Shown here: positions 45,977 through 55,536 of the stretch, piece by piece
How positions within the stretch are numbered: position 1 is the first letter of the stretch
How the letters are laid out: each line of letters begins with the position of its first letter
Origin: Azolla caroliniana
Lineage: Eukaryota > Polypodiophyta
Reading direction: 5' to 3'
Assembly (NCBI GenBank): GCA_043228905.1
Contig: JBHGNT010000016.1
Coordinates: 6,572,001-6,636,000 of the forward strand
Length of the DNA: 64,000 bases
The notes under the pieces: model-generated
What the model saw: only the letters and a program-made list of their open reading frames with translations
Database searches by the model: none
What the model was told of the DNA's origin: nothing
Position numbers and translations under genes: made by a program

Positions 45977-47410
45977 CTACTTCAATGATACTATCCTTCT
46001 CTCTTTATTTTCAAACCAAAGGTTAAATATATCCCTCCAACAAATGTTTGATGTATCTTGAGCATTCAAGGATATAAACATCAAAGCATCTAAAGTTTCT
46101 AAAGATAAACTGTTTCTAATATCATTTTTTATGATATTTTGACGTGAAAAACCTCGTTCACATGCCGCTGTATTAATAGGAATAGTCATACATAGTTGCC
46201 ACAATTGCATAATACCCGGAAATAATTGCCACCAAGATTGTGCTTTGCAACAAATATCCCATGCATCATGCATTCCTCTTCCTTTAGCCATTCTAACAAG
46301 CATACCAACAAAACCTTTCCGTTCATTGAAGCATCTTTTCATGTCAACAATTTGCCTATCAATATTAAACTTCCCAATAAGTTTGTGCAACCATTCCTTT
46401 GTCTTTTTCTCTCTTTTATTTTCCTCAATGGGATATGAAGATGGATTAAACAACTTTACAGCATTGAAAAATGTAACATCCGGGAAACAATTGTTTAAGG
46501 CATCAATAACATGTTGGACAAAGTCTTTTCCAATGCTAATGCATTCATCCAAACTACCATTTTCCACATTACCATGAAACATATTCAAGTTGAAATCACT
46601 ATCTTCATTCTCACTATCAAGACCACTTATTAATCCTCTTGATCGTTTTGGTACCTACTTTGGGTTTGGAATTGGTATAAACTTCAATGGATGTGAATGA
46701 GTAACATTATCCCATCCAATATATGTGAGTATGCCATCTTTCACATTAGATAGAAAGTTTGCAAGAAACATAGACCCAGTGCCAAATGTTTCACAAGATA
46801 AATATCGTCTTCAAAGTTTCTCATGGATGATATCCAAGTGAACACCAAGGATAGTTACATCCATTAATTCCCTTTGGAACTGCTCATTTAATTTATTTAA
46901 GGGAAAAGTACCAGGATACCCCTGGAAGTTCATCTATTTACCAAAATGCCCCTGGAAGTTCCAAATTTACCAAACTACCCTATGTCCAAAAAATTACACT
47001 TTATAAAGTAATTATACACTCAAATATTTGGTAACTGCGACTAGTTCGGGTCCATTTCTTCCATCTTTGGTAAATAGGGCTTGTCGATTTGAGTGTATAA
47101 TTACTTTATAAAGTGTAAGTTTTTGGACATAGCGGTAGTTTGGTAAATTTGGAACTTCCAGGGGCATTTTGGTAAATAGACGAACTTCCAGGGGTATCCT
47201 AGTACTTTTCCCTTTATTTAATTCCACAAGAATATCTGCCAATAAGTGTAACATAAATTGCACTTGGAATATAGTAGCATACTCGTACCATTTTTTCTCA
47301 TGTTTTTCCCATTGTTCTAAAATTGCAGGCATAAGTGTAACTAGTCTCTCCATTATTTGGCCTCGAGATAACCATCGCACCTTCAAATCACCCTTACCAT
47401 GTCGTTTCAT
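45977..47410 (-). pseudogene. hAT transposase, C-terminal two thirds, interrupted by MITE copy B
   Basis: From 47410: VRWLSRGQIMERLVTL and FQVQFMLHLLADILVELNK, then the MITE at 46901-47212, then degraded sequence to 46620, then an open frame 46588-45977 (203 residues) with MLVRMAKGRGMHDAWD, WWQLFPGIMQLWQLCMTIPINTAACERGFSRQNIIKNDIRNSLS and LDALMFISL. The last block is the hAT dimerisation domain. The overall pattern is that of the ZNF862-like (DUF4371-containing) branch of hAT. A frame change or deletion lies between 46620 and 46900. Confidence 0.82.
46901..47212. mobile_element. Mutator-type foldback MITE, copy B, inside the hAT transposase
   Basis: 312 bp, same ends and arms as copy A. TTTATTTAA is perfectly duplicated at 46892-46900 and 47213-47221. 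Removing the element restores a continuous hAT coding region across ELNK. Confidence 0.93.
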
Positions 47411-47429
47411 TATTTCTTTTAGCTCCTTG

Positions 47430-47770
47430 TGTCATAAATACATAACCATCATGACTTCACTTGGGCTTGAACCCAAGACCTTGTAATACATAATCAAGAA
47501 CCTAACCATGAGGATAGCATATGATTATATAAAATAATAAAAGCTACTTCTTGTAATAGATTGATTATTGTAAATGTTTTGGAACATTCTAGAATATCCT
47601 AGAACATCTTAGAATATTCTAGGTCTAGAACATTCTAGAACATTATAGAAATCACTAGGCTATTCTATAGGAACCTATAAATATGGACATACAATTCTTC
47701 TCAAACCAATTCGAATCAAACTGTCAGAACCAAGAGAAAAGATAGAGTGGTAGAAGAAAGATGTAAAGAG
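47430..47770 (+). repeat. chromovirus 5' LTR-like sequence with heat-shock-element cluster
   Basis: Begins TGTCATAAATAC, like the 3' LTR at 55139 (TGTCATGATATGG). Both have a tRNA-like module on the minus strand near the start (B-box GTTCAAGCC at 47464-47472), GAACATTCTAGAA motifs (47582-47594 and 47627-47639), and a TATA box (CTATAAATA at 47675-47683). The two LTRs have otherwise diverged a lot, so they may not be from one insertion. Right limit uncertain. Confidence 0.6.
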
Positions 47771-47824
47771 ATCACGAGAAGAGAGGAATGAAGTGATAAG
47801 AGTAGAATGAATGTATTAGTAAGA

Positions 47825-48241
47825 GGAATGTGTTAGTGGGCACCTTATTGACTGGCATAACGTTGTCATGGTTTGCTCCATTACTAGAGACAAATTCTCC
47901 TCTACTGCATAATTTCGAGGAGTTTGTCAAAGAATTTAAGGCTTGCTTTGGAGATACAGATGGGGCAAGAACTGACGGGAACTCAACGCTCCTTATGCAC
48001 AAAGCTCGGCCACAACCGAGATTCTTTTCACACACCAAAAACAGGAAATGAAAAACACGACTCAAAGGAGAGGAAGATACATAGGAGGTTTACGTGGAAA
48101 ACCCAAAGAGGGAAAAACCACGGCAGCCCACAGGCTGCGAACTGTCACTATGTGAGAATGTACAACAGTGAGTTCATTGAGGCAACGACCTCGTGCTCAC
48201 ATATCTTCGCCACAGGCAACGGTTACAACAGAGGCAACGAC

Positions 48242-48292
<51 letters not shown>

Positions 48293-49565
48293 CACTATTA
48301 CGTGCTCTCTCTTCTTCTTGCACCAACAAGGAAAAATGACAACAACAACAAAAACTAAAAGTTTGCCCTAAGTCATATTTATACTAATATGACTTTTCGG
48401 CTATTTACAAATGTAGCCTCGATGGGCTCTCAGAAACATATTTACGAATATGTCTCTTCATCCGGTTCTCACCAGGTCTGTACCATCCGGCTCTCCGTAG
48501 TCGGGTACTCCTCATCCGGTTCATACCGGGCTTGCACCATCCGGCTCTCCGTAGCCGGGTACTCCTCATCCGGTTCATACCGGGCCTGCACCATCCGGCT
48601 CTCCGTAGCCGGGTGCTCCTCATCCGGTTCATACCGGGCCTGCACCATCCGGCTCTCCGTAGCCGGGTCCACCTCATACGGATTCGGCCTCGGCCTAGTT
48701 TGTTCGTCGGCACTGTGCTTCTCCCTTCCCATCCGGAGGGACCTGTTTCCCAACAAGAACGACAATCAACAAGATTCGTACACTACGTCAAGGTGATCAA
48801 CCAGCCTCAACATATGTAGCTAATTTTCGTCTCATCGCAAGCGATATTCCTTGGGATGAACAAGCCCTAATGGAGCAATTTTGTTCCGGTCTTCGTAGTG
48901 TTGTGAAGGACTTACTTCTTACCTTCCCCGAGGATCCAAAATCACTTACAAAAGCTATTAGTCGAGCAATACGGTGTGATAATCATCTTTTTGAGCGTTA
49001 ATGTGAGCGACAACAACAAATAACAAGATCAAGATTCTTATGCATCAGTAATGACGCAATCGTCTCCAAGGCAAACATATAGCCTTGCTCCAACCCCAAG
49101 GCAAACACGTAGCCCAGCCCTAATGGATAGGCCGACACCCATGGAGATCAATATGACCCAACGTCGAGGATCATTGTCGGATGAAGAGAAGCAACGACGC
49201 CGAGGAAACCATCTGTGCTTATATTGCGGAGGTCTAGGACATATAGCCATTCATTGCTCCTGTAGGCCGAGACGTCAGGTAAATCAAATTCACTATGACA
49301 ATAAAAATGAGTCCAACATTTTAGAAGCACTTAGTGATTCTAATATTATGAATAATCCACCCTTGTCCATAAGTTTGAAGTCCTAAGCCAATTAGAAGAG
49401 GAGTCAAACGAATAAGTCCGGCCAAAATAGGAGCCATTTGGTTGGACAACCATAGCTCTGTACAACCTAGTGTAGGTTCCATTTCATCCAAGCATGTTAG
49501 TAGAGTCTTCTTAGCCCAAGTACAAGTTAGGACACCAAGTTGCCAACTTCACATCCAAGCCCTCT
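47825..49565 (+). pseudogene. chromovirus gag and start of protease, interrupted by a solo LTR
   Basis: LSWFAPLLETNSPLL and FVKEFKACFGDTD (47860-47966) are followed, after the solo LTR (47973-48755), by LRQGDQPASTYVANFR and WDEQALMEQFCSGL to 49003, then in a shifted frame 49051-49386 with the zinc knuckle CLYCGGLGHIAIHC, then WLDNHSSVQPSVGS and VFLAQVQVR to ALLDT, the beginning of the retropepsin active site, where it breaks off near 49565. The gag N-terminus is missing. Confidence 0.8.
47973..48755 (-). repeat. solo copia LTR in the chromovirus gag
   Basis: 783 bp related to the LTRs at 1632-2280 and 5545-6317: starts TGACGGGAAC, shares the GTGGAAAACCC..GGGAAAAACCACGG block, a (CT)n tract at 48243-48288, and ends ..TTCCCAACA. 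AGAAC is duplicated at 47968-47972 and 48756-48760. Near its right end are four tandem 54-bp units (about 48482-48697) with CATCCGGCTCTCCGTAG. No internal sequence remains, so LTR-LTR recombination probably removed it. Confidence 0.9.
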
Positions 49566-49864
49566 TAGATACCGAACTTCACATCCAATAAGGACTTTGT
49601 CACATATGCCCATGGGTGAAGCAAAGTCCATTGGTTTCTCCACTTTCTTTTTGTTTTATTAGAAGAAGATGTTGACCCATTTACATTTGTGACAACTTCT
49701 TCCTCATTATTTCGAGTATCATTAAGATGTTCTCCCTTGCAAAACATACTCTTGATAGACGGTTGGTGTGGGTTATGTTTTTTTGGGCAAGACATACTCT
49801 TGAAATTGAGAGAATTCACAAACCGAGAAAAAAAACAAAGATGAGATGGGCAATCAAGAGCCAT
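49565..49864 (-). pseudogene. possible hAT transposase N-terminal region
   Basis: 99-residue minus-strand ORF. Residues 68-83 (NKTKRKWRNQWTLLHP) and the following WAYV resemble the short W-containing motif at the beginning of ZNF862-like hAT proteins. Its strand and position, upstream of the transposase at 45977-47410 once the gypsy insertion is removed, would fit. The match is short. Confidence 0.3.
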
Positions 49865-51354
49865 GACGTAGAGTATGTTGGACTAACATAATCTATGATT
49901 TGATTTATAAGAAGGGGAAACACATATATACAACCCATGTAATGCACAAATTAGATCAAATTTACAAATTTTCCATCTATTCTAAATACAATAAGAAGAT
50001 TAAAATACCTGGGATATATGGAAGATTACGAGGCAATAAAGGATAGTTTCCGCTCTGGATCTTCCAACCTATCAAAAAATAAAGAAGAAAGATGAAGGCT
50101 CACATTAGCTTACACACACATGCAAATCCATGTATGTAAATGTGAAAGAAATTGAGGGAACAAATATATTGCAAACAATATTGAAGGAAAAGATCAAGAG
50201 AAAAAAAGTAGTGGATATATTAAAACAAGAGGACAATACAAATGCTAGGTAATAATGCTTGTCGACTTTTCATGAACCCATCAATAATTGAGTTTGAACT
50301 CATAAGTTGCTATAGAAAATAAAATTGATTGAATGTAATATGTGAGCATGGTGAGGTTGTTCCATCTTCTATGTGACATTCCTTATATAATTGCCACATA
50401 TGTTTCTTCAAAACCTTTCTAGATGTTTAATCATTTCCTACAATATGGTTTCTTTGGTTGCTTCTAAACTTTACCCAACATATTCTTCAATTTACTAGAA
50501 TTCTATGAGGTTATTTTACTATTAAGACCAAGTTTTCATATTGAATGCACTAAAATCGACTTCACATAGGTGAGTGTAAGATTCACACTATAATTCATAC
50601 TCACATTGACAACTCTATAACTTTATGAATTTGTTATCTTCAAATTGATCTTCAATTTTAGTATGAATCACATATCTAAGTATTCTTCTTTTTTTGCTTC
50701 AAGAACAAACTTCCTTTGGTAATGCAAATACTTAAACTAGTTGCAAAACTAAGTTCAAGCCTTTTCAAATAAAATAGACTTCCAATGATCCTTTTCAAAA
50801 TTGTAGCATTCTTTACTAGCTACCAAAATCAGATATGAGCTTCACATTTTACAAAAGTGGTGTATATATGGGCATGCAATCAATCAACCCCAAAACCTAA
50901 AGTAAAGTCTCCTTGAATGGAATTTCATGCCCTAAAGAAGACCGTGTGCAACTAGCCTCTTTTATAATGATTTCATGGCTTACTACAAAATCATCCACAC
51001 AATTCACGACAATCATTCCATTGTACTAACTAACATATACATAAACTTCGATATTTCAAATCCATGCGTAATTAAGCACTTGATGTCCGTTGTTGGTAAT
51101 AAATACAATGATTAGTAGGACATGAGAATAGGATAAGGAACGTGTAAGAAAAACCTAAAAATGATTAGCGGGACTTTACAAACACAAACATGCATATCCA
51201 TAAAAGACATGAGAAAGAAGTAGGATAACGGAAGTGTAAGAAAAAGATAAAAAAGATTAGCTGGACCGGTCTCTGAGAGACACAAATAAACATGCACATA
51301 CATAAAAGACATGAGAAAGAAGAGAAGAGGAAGAGACACAAGAGCTAGAGATAG
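49865..51354. other. no gene seen
   Basis: AT-rich. Could be internal sequence of the hAT element. Two related blocks near 51120-51160 and 51230-51310 (ACATGAGAA.GA.., GGAA.TGTAAGAAAAA) form a short direct duplication just before the GDSL fragment. Confidence 0.45.
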
Positions 51355-52118
51355 ATGAAGATGAAGATGAAGATGAGAGAGGTGCTGGTGGTGGTATTAG
51401 TTCTTGTGTCATCTTCTTTCCCAACTTCGGCATGGTCGTATCGTCGTCTAATTTCGGGTCCAACTCGAGCTTCTGCTTCTCGCCATGACTGTGAATCATC
51501 ATCATCTGGCGGGACACTGGTGGTATTCGGGGCATCCATGATGGATGTGAGGGAGAACGTTGAGGCCATGCCCCTACGTTTGGCGGCCGCATTAGCTCCC
51601 TATGGTCTCGATTACTTCCACCGGCCTGCTGCTCGATTCAGCAATGGTCGTCTCATTGATTTCTTGTGTAAGTGTATCCAAACTAGGTTTCCTTATATAT
51701 ATATATAAATGTTTCGTTGGTCCTTCCATCATCAATATTATCGACAATTTCGTAATGTGCCGTGACGAGGACTGATTTTATGATTATATGCATATTTTTT
51801 TATCTATCATGATGTTAATTTTGTTGTGGGGTGGGTGCTACAGCTCAAGGATTGGGCTATGGGATTTTGGACCCTTTCTTGAAATCAGTTGACCCCGATT
51901 TCTCTCATGGTGTTGATTTTGCATCATCTAGATCATCGGCAAGGAACACAACCGTAGTGGGGATTGGTACAAGTAGTAGTGGCTTGTTCTCTCTCGATGT
52001 ACAAATTGATCAATTCCAAAATTTCAAGGAGACGGTTCTACATGCTCAATCTAGACACAATGGTACCTCAATGCTTTCTATGGCTTTCAATAAGTCCACA
52101 TTAGACAAACATATCTAA
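51355..52118 (+). pseudogene. GDSL esterase/lipase, truncated, two exons
   Basis: Exon 1 51355-51667, intron 51668-51843 (GT..AG, 176 bp), exon 2 51844-52118, TAA at 52116-52118; 195 residues. A signal peptide (VLVVVLVLVSSSFPTSAW) precedes block I, which reads VFGASMMDVREN instead of F-G-D-S: the catalytic Ser remains but the preceding Asp is Ala. FHRPAARFSNGRLIDFL and DFSHGVDFASSRSSA and FSLDVQIDQFQNFKE are standard plant GDSL features. Plant members have about 350 residues; here the third and fifth blocks with the catalytic D-x-x-H are missing. Plant GDSL enzymes hydrolyse ester bonds of lipids or cell-wall polymers outside the cell. It is a truncated copy or pseudogene. Confidence 0.8.
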
Positions 52119-52699
52119 CTAATCACTCTAATTTCTTAGTCCTTATCCTATTGCAAATTTTTGTGGGAATAAAGGAAAATGCATTCCAATTTGTCACGCG
52201 CTTCTCATGAGCAATCTTCAAAGAAAAAAGATTCAATAAAAGAGAAAAACAGAGAAAAAAGAGAGAAAGAACAAAATACATACTTCAGAGTGGTGGAGTG
52301 GCAACCGGTAGATATCGTGCAATCACCGAGAAGCGATAGGGAGCAACAAGTAGTGAGCGAGCCAGGAACAACGAGCAACAACCAAGAAACAAGGAGTAGT
52401 GATGAAGGAAAGAAATGAGCAGCGCACGAAGAAGGGGCAACAATCGTGAAGAAGGAAAGCAAGAAAAGAGAAAACAGGGGGAAAAGATAAAGAGGGGGGA
52501 ATTTGGAAATGAAACATTGAAAGACATATACAATGTACAATGTACATTATAAATGTTTTCATATACTATAGAAATAGTCAGTTCATCCAGCTAGATTCTA
52601 GTTGGTCAGAATTTCAGAAGTCCTGGTCGTAAGCGATTCCGGCTATCCAGAATGGTTGCTGGCAAAAGTCCCAATTCAACCTTTGCCCAACGCTGTAAT
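52119..52699. other. no gene; (TA)n at 52697-52718
   Basis: Purine-rich AAAGAGAAA tract at 52215-52270 and TA microsatellite before the hAT end. No recognisable ORF. Confidence 0.45.
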
Positions 52700-52893
52700 A
52701 TATATATATATATATATATGACATGGAAAAATAATTTTTAGCATGTTATTTGACATGAATAAAATTTGAGCGCCTTTCACATGAAAAATGAAAATTGTAA
52801 GTTTATATGTCACTTGATGGTCATTTTTATTGGGTGTGTGTTTTTGATGGGCAAAATGGGCTTTGACGGGCATGACACCTGTCAAATTCCTAC
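52700..52893. mobile_element. right end of a hAT-family element
   Basis: GACATGGAAAAATAATTTTTAGCATG, TATGTCACTTGATGGTCATTTTTATTGGGTG and GGGCATGACACCTGTCAAATT match the last 190 bp of the 834-bp hAT at 17825-18658. The terminal bases (TCCTACCTTG) have decayed. It could be the partner of the left end at 45338. Confidence 0.7.
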
Positions 52894-53639
52894 CTTGCTT
52901 TTAAATGATTGTGATCTTCATTAATGAACAAATGATTGAGATTACACTTACATATTTATGACTCTCTAATGATTTTAAATATAGACTATATGTATACAAT
53001 AAAATATATTTTGAATATAGACTATATGAATACTACTGTATAAAATAAATTTTATGCATATCGTAATGACTAGTGTGTAGATCTATTAATATAATGAATA
53101 AAATATATTTTATATAATAATAATATCTTTCTTTATTGGATTATTTGTTTATTTTATATAATAATAAATTTTATGGACATTAGACCGAGGGAGCTTATGT
53201 ATATAGAGACACTCGTTTTTTATCTTTAATATTAGGTTTATTATGTTTTACTCTTGTTTTTAATCTTTAATCTTAGGTTTATTATGTTTTAATCTCTCTC
53301 CCTCCCTCTCTCTCTCTTTCACTTTATTTTTAATTAATAGGTTAATCCCTCCTACCCCTCCCTTTACCTTGTGTTACACTTAGGGTTATGTTTTTTTATT
53401 ATTTACAGTTTAATCATTCTATTAGTTTTTATGTTTAGCCGCCACCTTTCTCCCTCTCTTTTATTTTTTAATTAGTATGTTAATCCCCTACCCTTGCCCC
53501 TCTTCTTAATACCTACTCCTGTCTCTTCATATACACCAAGCACTCTATCTATTCGGGTGCACTCAATCGACCTTGGTGTTCCTCTTCTCCGATATCTCCT
53601 CCGCCCGCCGATGATCCACCATTTTCGCACTCCTCGTCA
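52894..53639. other. no gene; AT-rich
   Basis: Repeated TTTAAT.TTAGGTTTATTATGTTTTA blocks near 53225-53290 and CT-rich tracts. The chromovirus integrase begins after it. Confidence 0.45.
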
Positions 53640-55143
53640 ATGACCTTGTGGTTAACAATAACTTATAGCACCGCCATTCTAGCACAAATTGATCCCTCTC
53701 GAGCATCTTGTTCACAGTCGCAACAACTAGGTATGGACTATCGACAATTCGAATGTCATCATGGATTACTATTCTTTAAGAAACTCTTGACATATGTTCC
53801 TAATGGTACTTGTTGCCTTCAAGTAGTCCAAAACTATCATGACACATATATAACTAGGCATTTTAGTAGTACTAAAACACTAGATTTAGTACAACGATCA
53901 TTTTGGTGGCCCCATATGCGACAATTTGTCGAAGATTTTGTTCGGACTTGTGATACATGTTGCAGAGCAAAAATGCCAAGGCATCATCCATATGGTTTAT
54001 TAGAACCATTACCAATTCCACGGAAGCCATGACAATCCATTGTCGTAGATTTCATCACAGATCTTCCGGTCTCTAGGGGATTCGATGCGATCTTAACCGT
54101 AGTAGATCGATATACGAAGATGACCCATTTCCTGCCATGTACTAAGGAAATCTCTAGTGAAGAAACCGCTGAAATTGTCATGCGTGAAGTATGTCGGCAT
54201 CATGGCCTTCCCAATAGTATCATCAGCGACCGTGGACCCCAGTTCATCTCGAAGTTCTGGAAGCACCTCTTTAAAATACTTAAGGTCACTTGTAACCTCT
54301 CCTGCGGCTACCACCCGCAAACAGACGGCCAAGCAGAACGAATAAATCAAATGCTAGAGCAGTATCTTCGGTGCTTTTTAAGCTATCATCAAGATGACTG
54401 GGTGAATATTCTCCACTTCGCCGAATTTGCGTATAATAACTCTGTCCACTCATCAACAAAGGTGACACTATTTTATCCTTACACGGGTTGTCACCCCCCG
54501 GTGGTGTGTATTTGAAACCCCAGAGTTACCTACAAATCCTCGTGTAGAGGATCGTTTGGAGCGGCGACATAAGACACAAGCGGATTTATCTACTCATCTA
54601 CAACAACCTCAACAAACACACAAGGTTTACGCGGATCGTCATCGGCTTCCATCCAGTTTTGACATTGGAGATCGGGTGTGGCTACTACGACGACACATCA
54701 AGACTACTCGCCCATGCGAGAAGTTGGATTATCGGCAATTAGGTCCTTTCCATATTATCGGAAAGATTAATGATGTCGCTTTTCGTCCCGATCTACCTCT
54801 ATAGCTACGGATACATCCGGTGTTCCATAGTTCTCTCCTAAAACCCTATCAGGACATCACCATCCCAGGTCTTATTAAACCACCTCCACCCCTGATCGAA
54901 CTTGACGATGGACCTGAGTACAAGGTTGCCACCATCCTCGATTCCAAGATTGTTCGCAACAAGCTCTACTATTTTGTCAATTGGCTAGGATATAGTCCTA
55001 GCGAGCGTACTTGGGAACCGATAGAGAATGTGACCAATGCTCCTGCTCTTCTTGAAGACTTCCATCATCAATATCCAGACAAATGGGGTCCTCAATCCAA
55101 AACGACTCGTGTCACTCGTCGTTTTAAAGGGGGGATAGTGTCA
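53640..55143 (+). pseudogene. chromovirus integrase with C-terminal chromodomain
   Basis: HHCC region with HFSSTKTLDLVQRSFWWPHM and CDTCCRAK, a stop (TGA at 54029, where W is usual), core with VVDFITDL, SDRGPQFIS and HPQTDGQAERINQMLEQYL (D, D, E), then frame breaks near 54513 and 54800, then DIGDRVWLLRRHIKTTRPCEKL and the chromodomain (EYKVATILDS, YYFVNWLGYSPSERTWEP, 54920-55035) ending just at the polypurine tract. The chromodomain targets integration to heterochromatin in this group (CRM/Tekay/Reina-like elements). RT and RNase H, expected upstream, are missing. Confidence 0.9.
55126..55138 (+). other. polypurine tract of the chromovirus
   Basis: AAAGGGGGGATAG lies directly before TGTCATG of the LTR. 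Confidence 0.8.
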
Positions 55144-55536
55144 TGATATGGCAAGACTCGAACCCATGACCTTATGTTACATGGGTCGAGCTCTTACCAT
55201 TAGGCTATGTATTGTAATAGGAAGGATATTACTTTCATTGATATATATTCCAGATTTCTCTGGAACATTCTAGAAACTTTAGTACTCCTAAGAACACTAT
55301 AAAAGGAGGCACAAGGCATTATTACGAACCAAATCGGTTCAACGCCAATCTTAAGCCTCCTAGCTACTAGTGTATATTCCCTTAACATAATATATATCTT
55401 TTGTTATCCTCATTCTCTCTCTCTCTCTCTCCCTCTCACTCACTCTTTCATTCTCTCGAGAGTTCTACACCTCCCTTAGTACTAATCCTCATCTTTTAGT
55501 ACTAATTCCTTCTCTATCTTAGTGCTGCTCCTAACA
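55139..55536 (+). repeat. chromovirus 3' LTR
   Basis: 398 bp, TGTCATG..CTCCTAACA. Contains on the minus strand a tRNA-like module (B-box GTTCGAGTC at 55155-55163, A-box-like TAGCCTAATGGTAAGAGCTC at 55188-55207), GAACATTCTAGAA at 55265-55277 and a TATA box CTATAAAAGG at 55298-55307, then a CT-rich U5. Confidence 0.85.

Noticed and set aside
48243-48290. ORFs encoding LSLSLSLS hydrophobic runs (also near 44234, 1915, 5825)
   Set aside because: They are translations of CT microsatellites in LTRs or leaders, not membrane proteins.
48482-48697. Regular 54-bp repeats with CATCCGG, at first sight like a repeat-spacer array
   Set aside because: The repeats are head-to-tail without unique spacers and lie inside a solo LTR with its own TSD; this is a minisatellite, not a CRISPR.
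45338-52893. A single intact hAT with 8-bp TSD
   Set aside because: GTGGTCTC before the left end and CCTTGCTT after the right end do not match; the ends may be from two copies.
47430-55536. One chromovirus with matching 5' and 3' LTRs
   Set aside because: The two LTR-like sequences are too diverged, there is no shared TSD, and RT/RNase H are missing; they may be parts of different insertions, so I did not annotate a single element.
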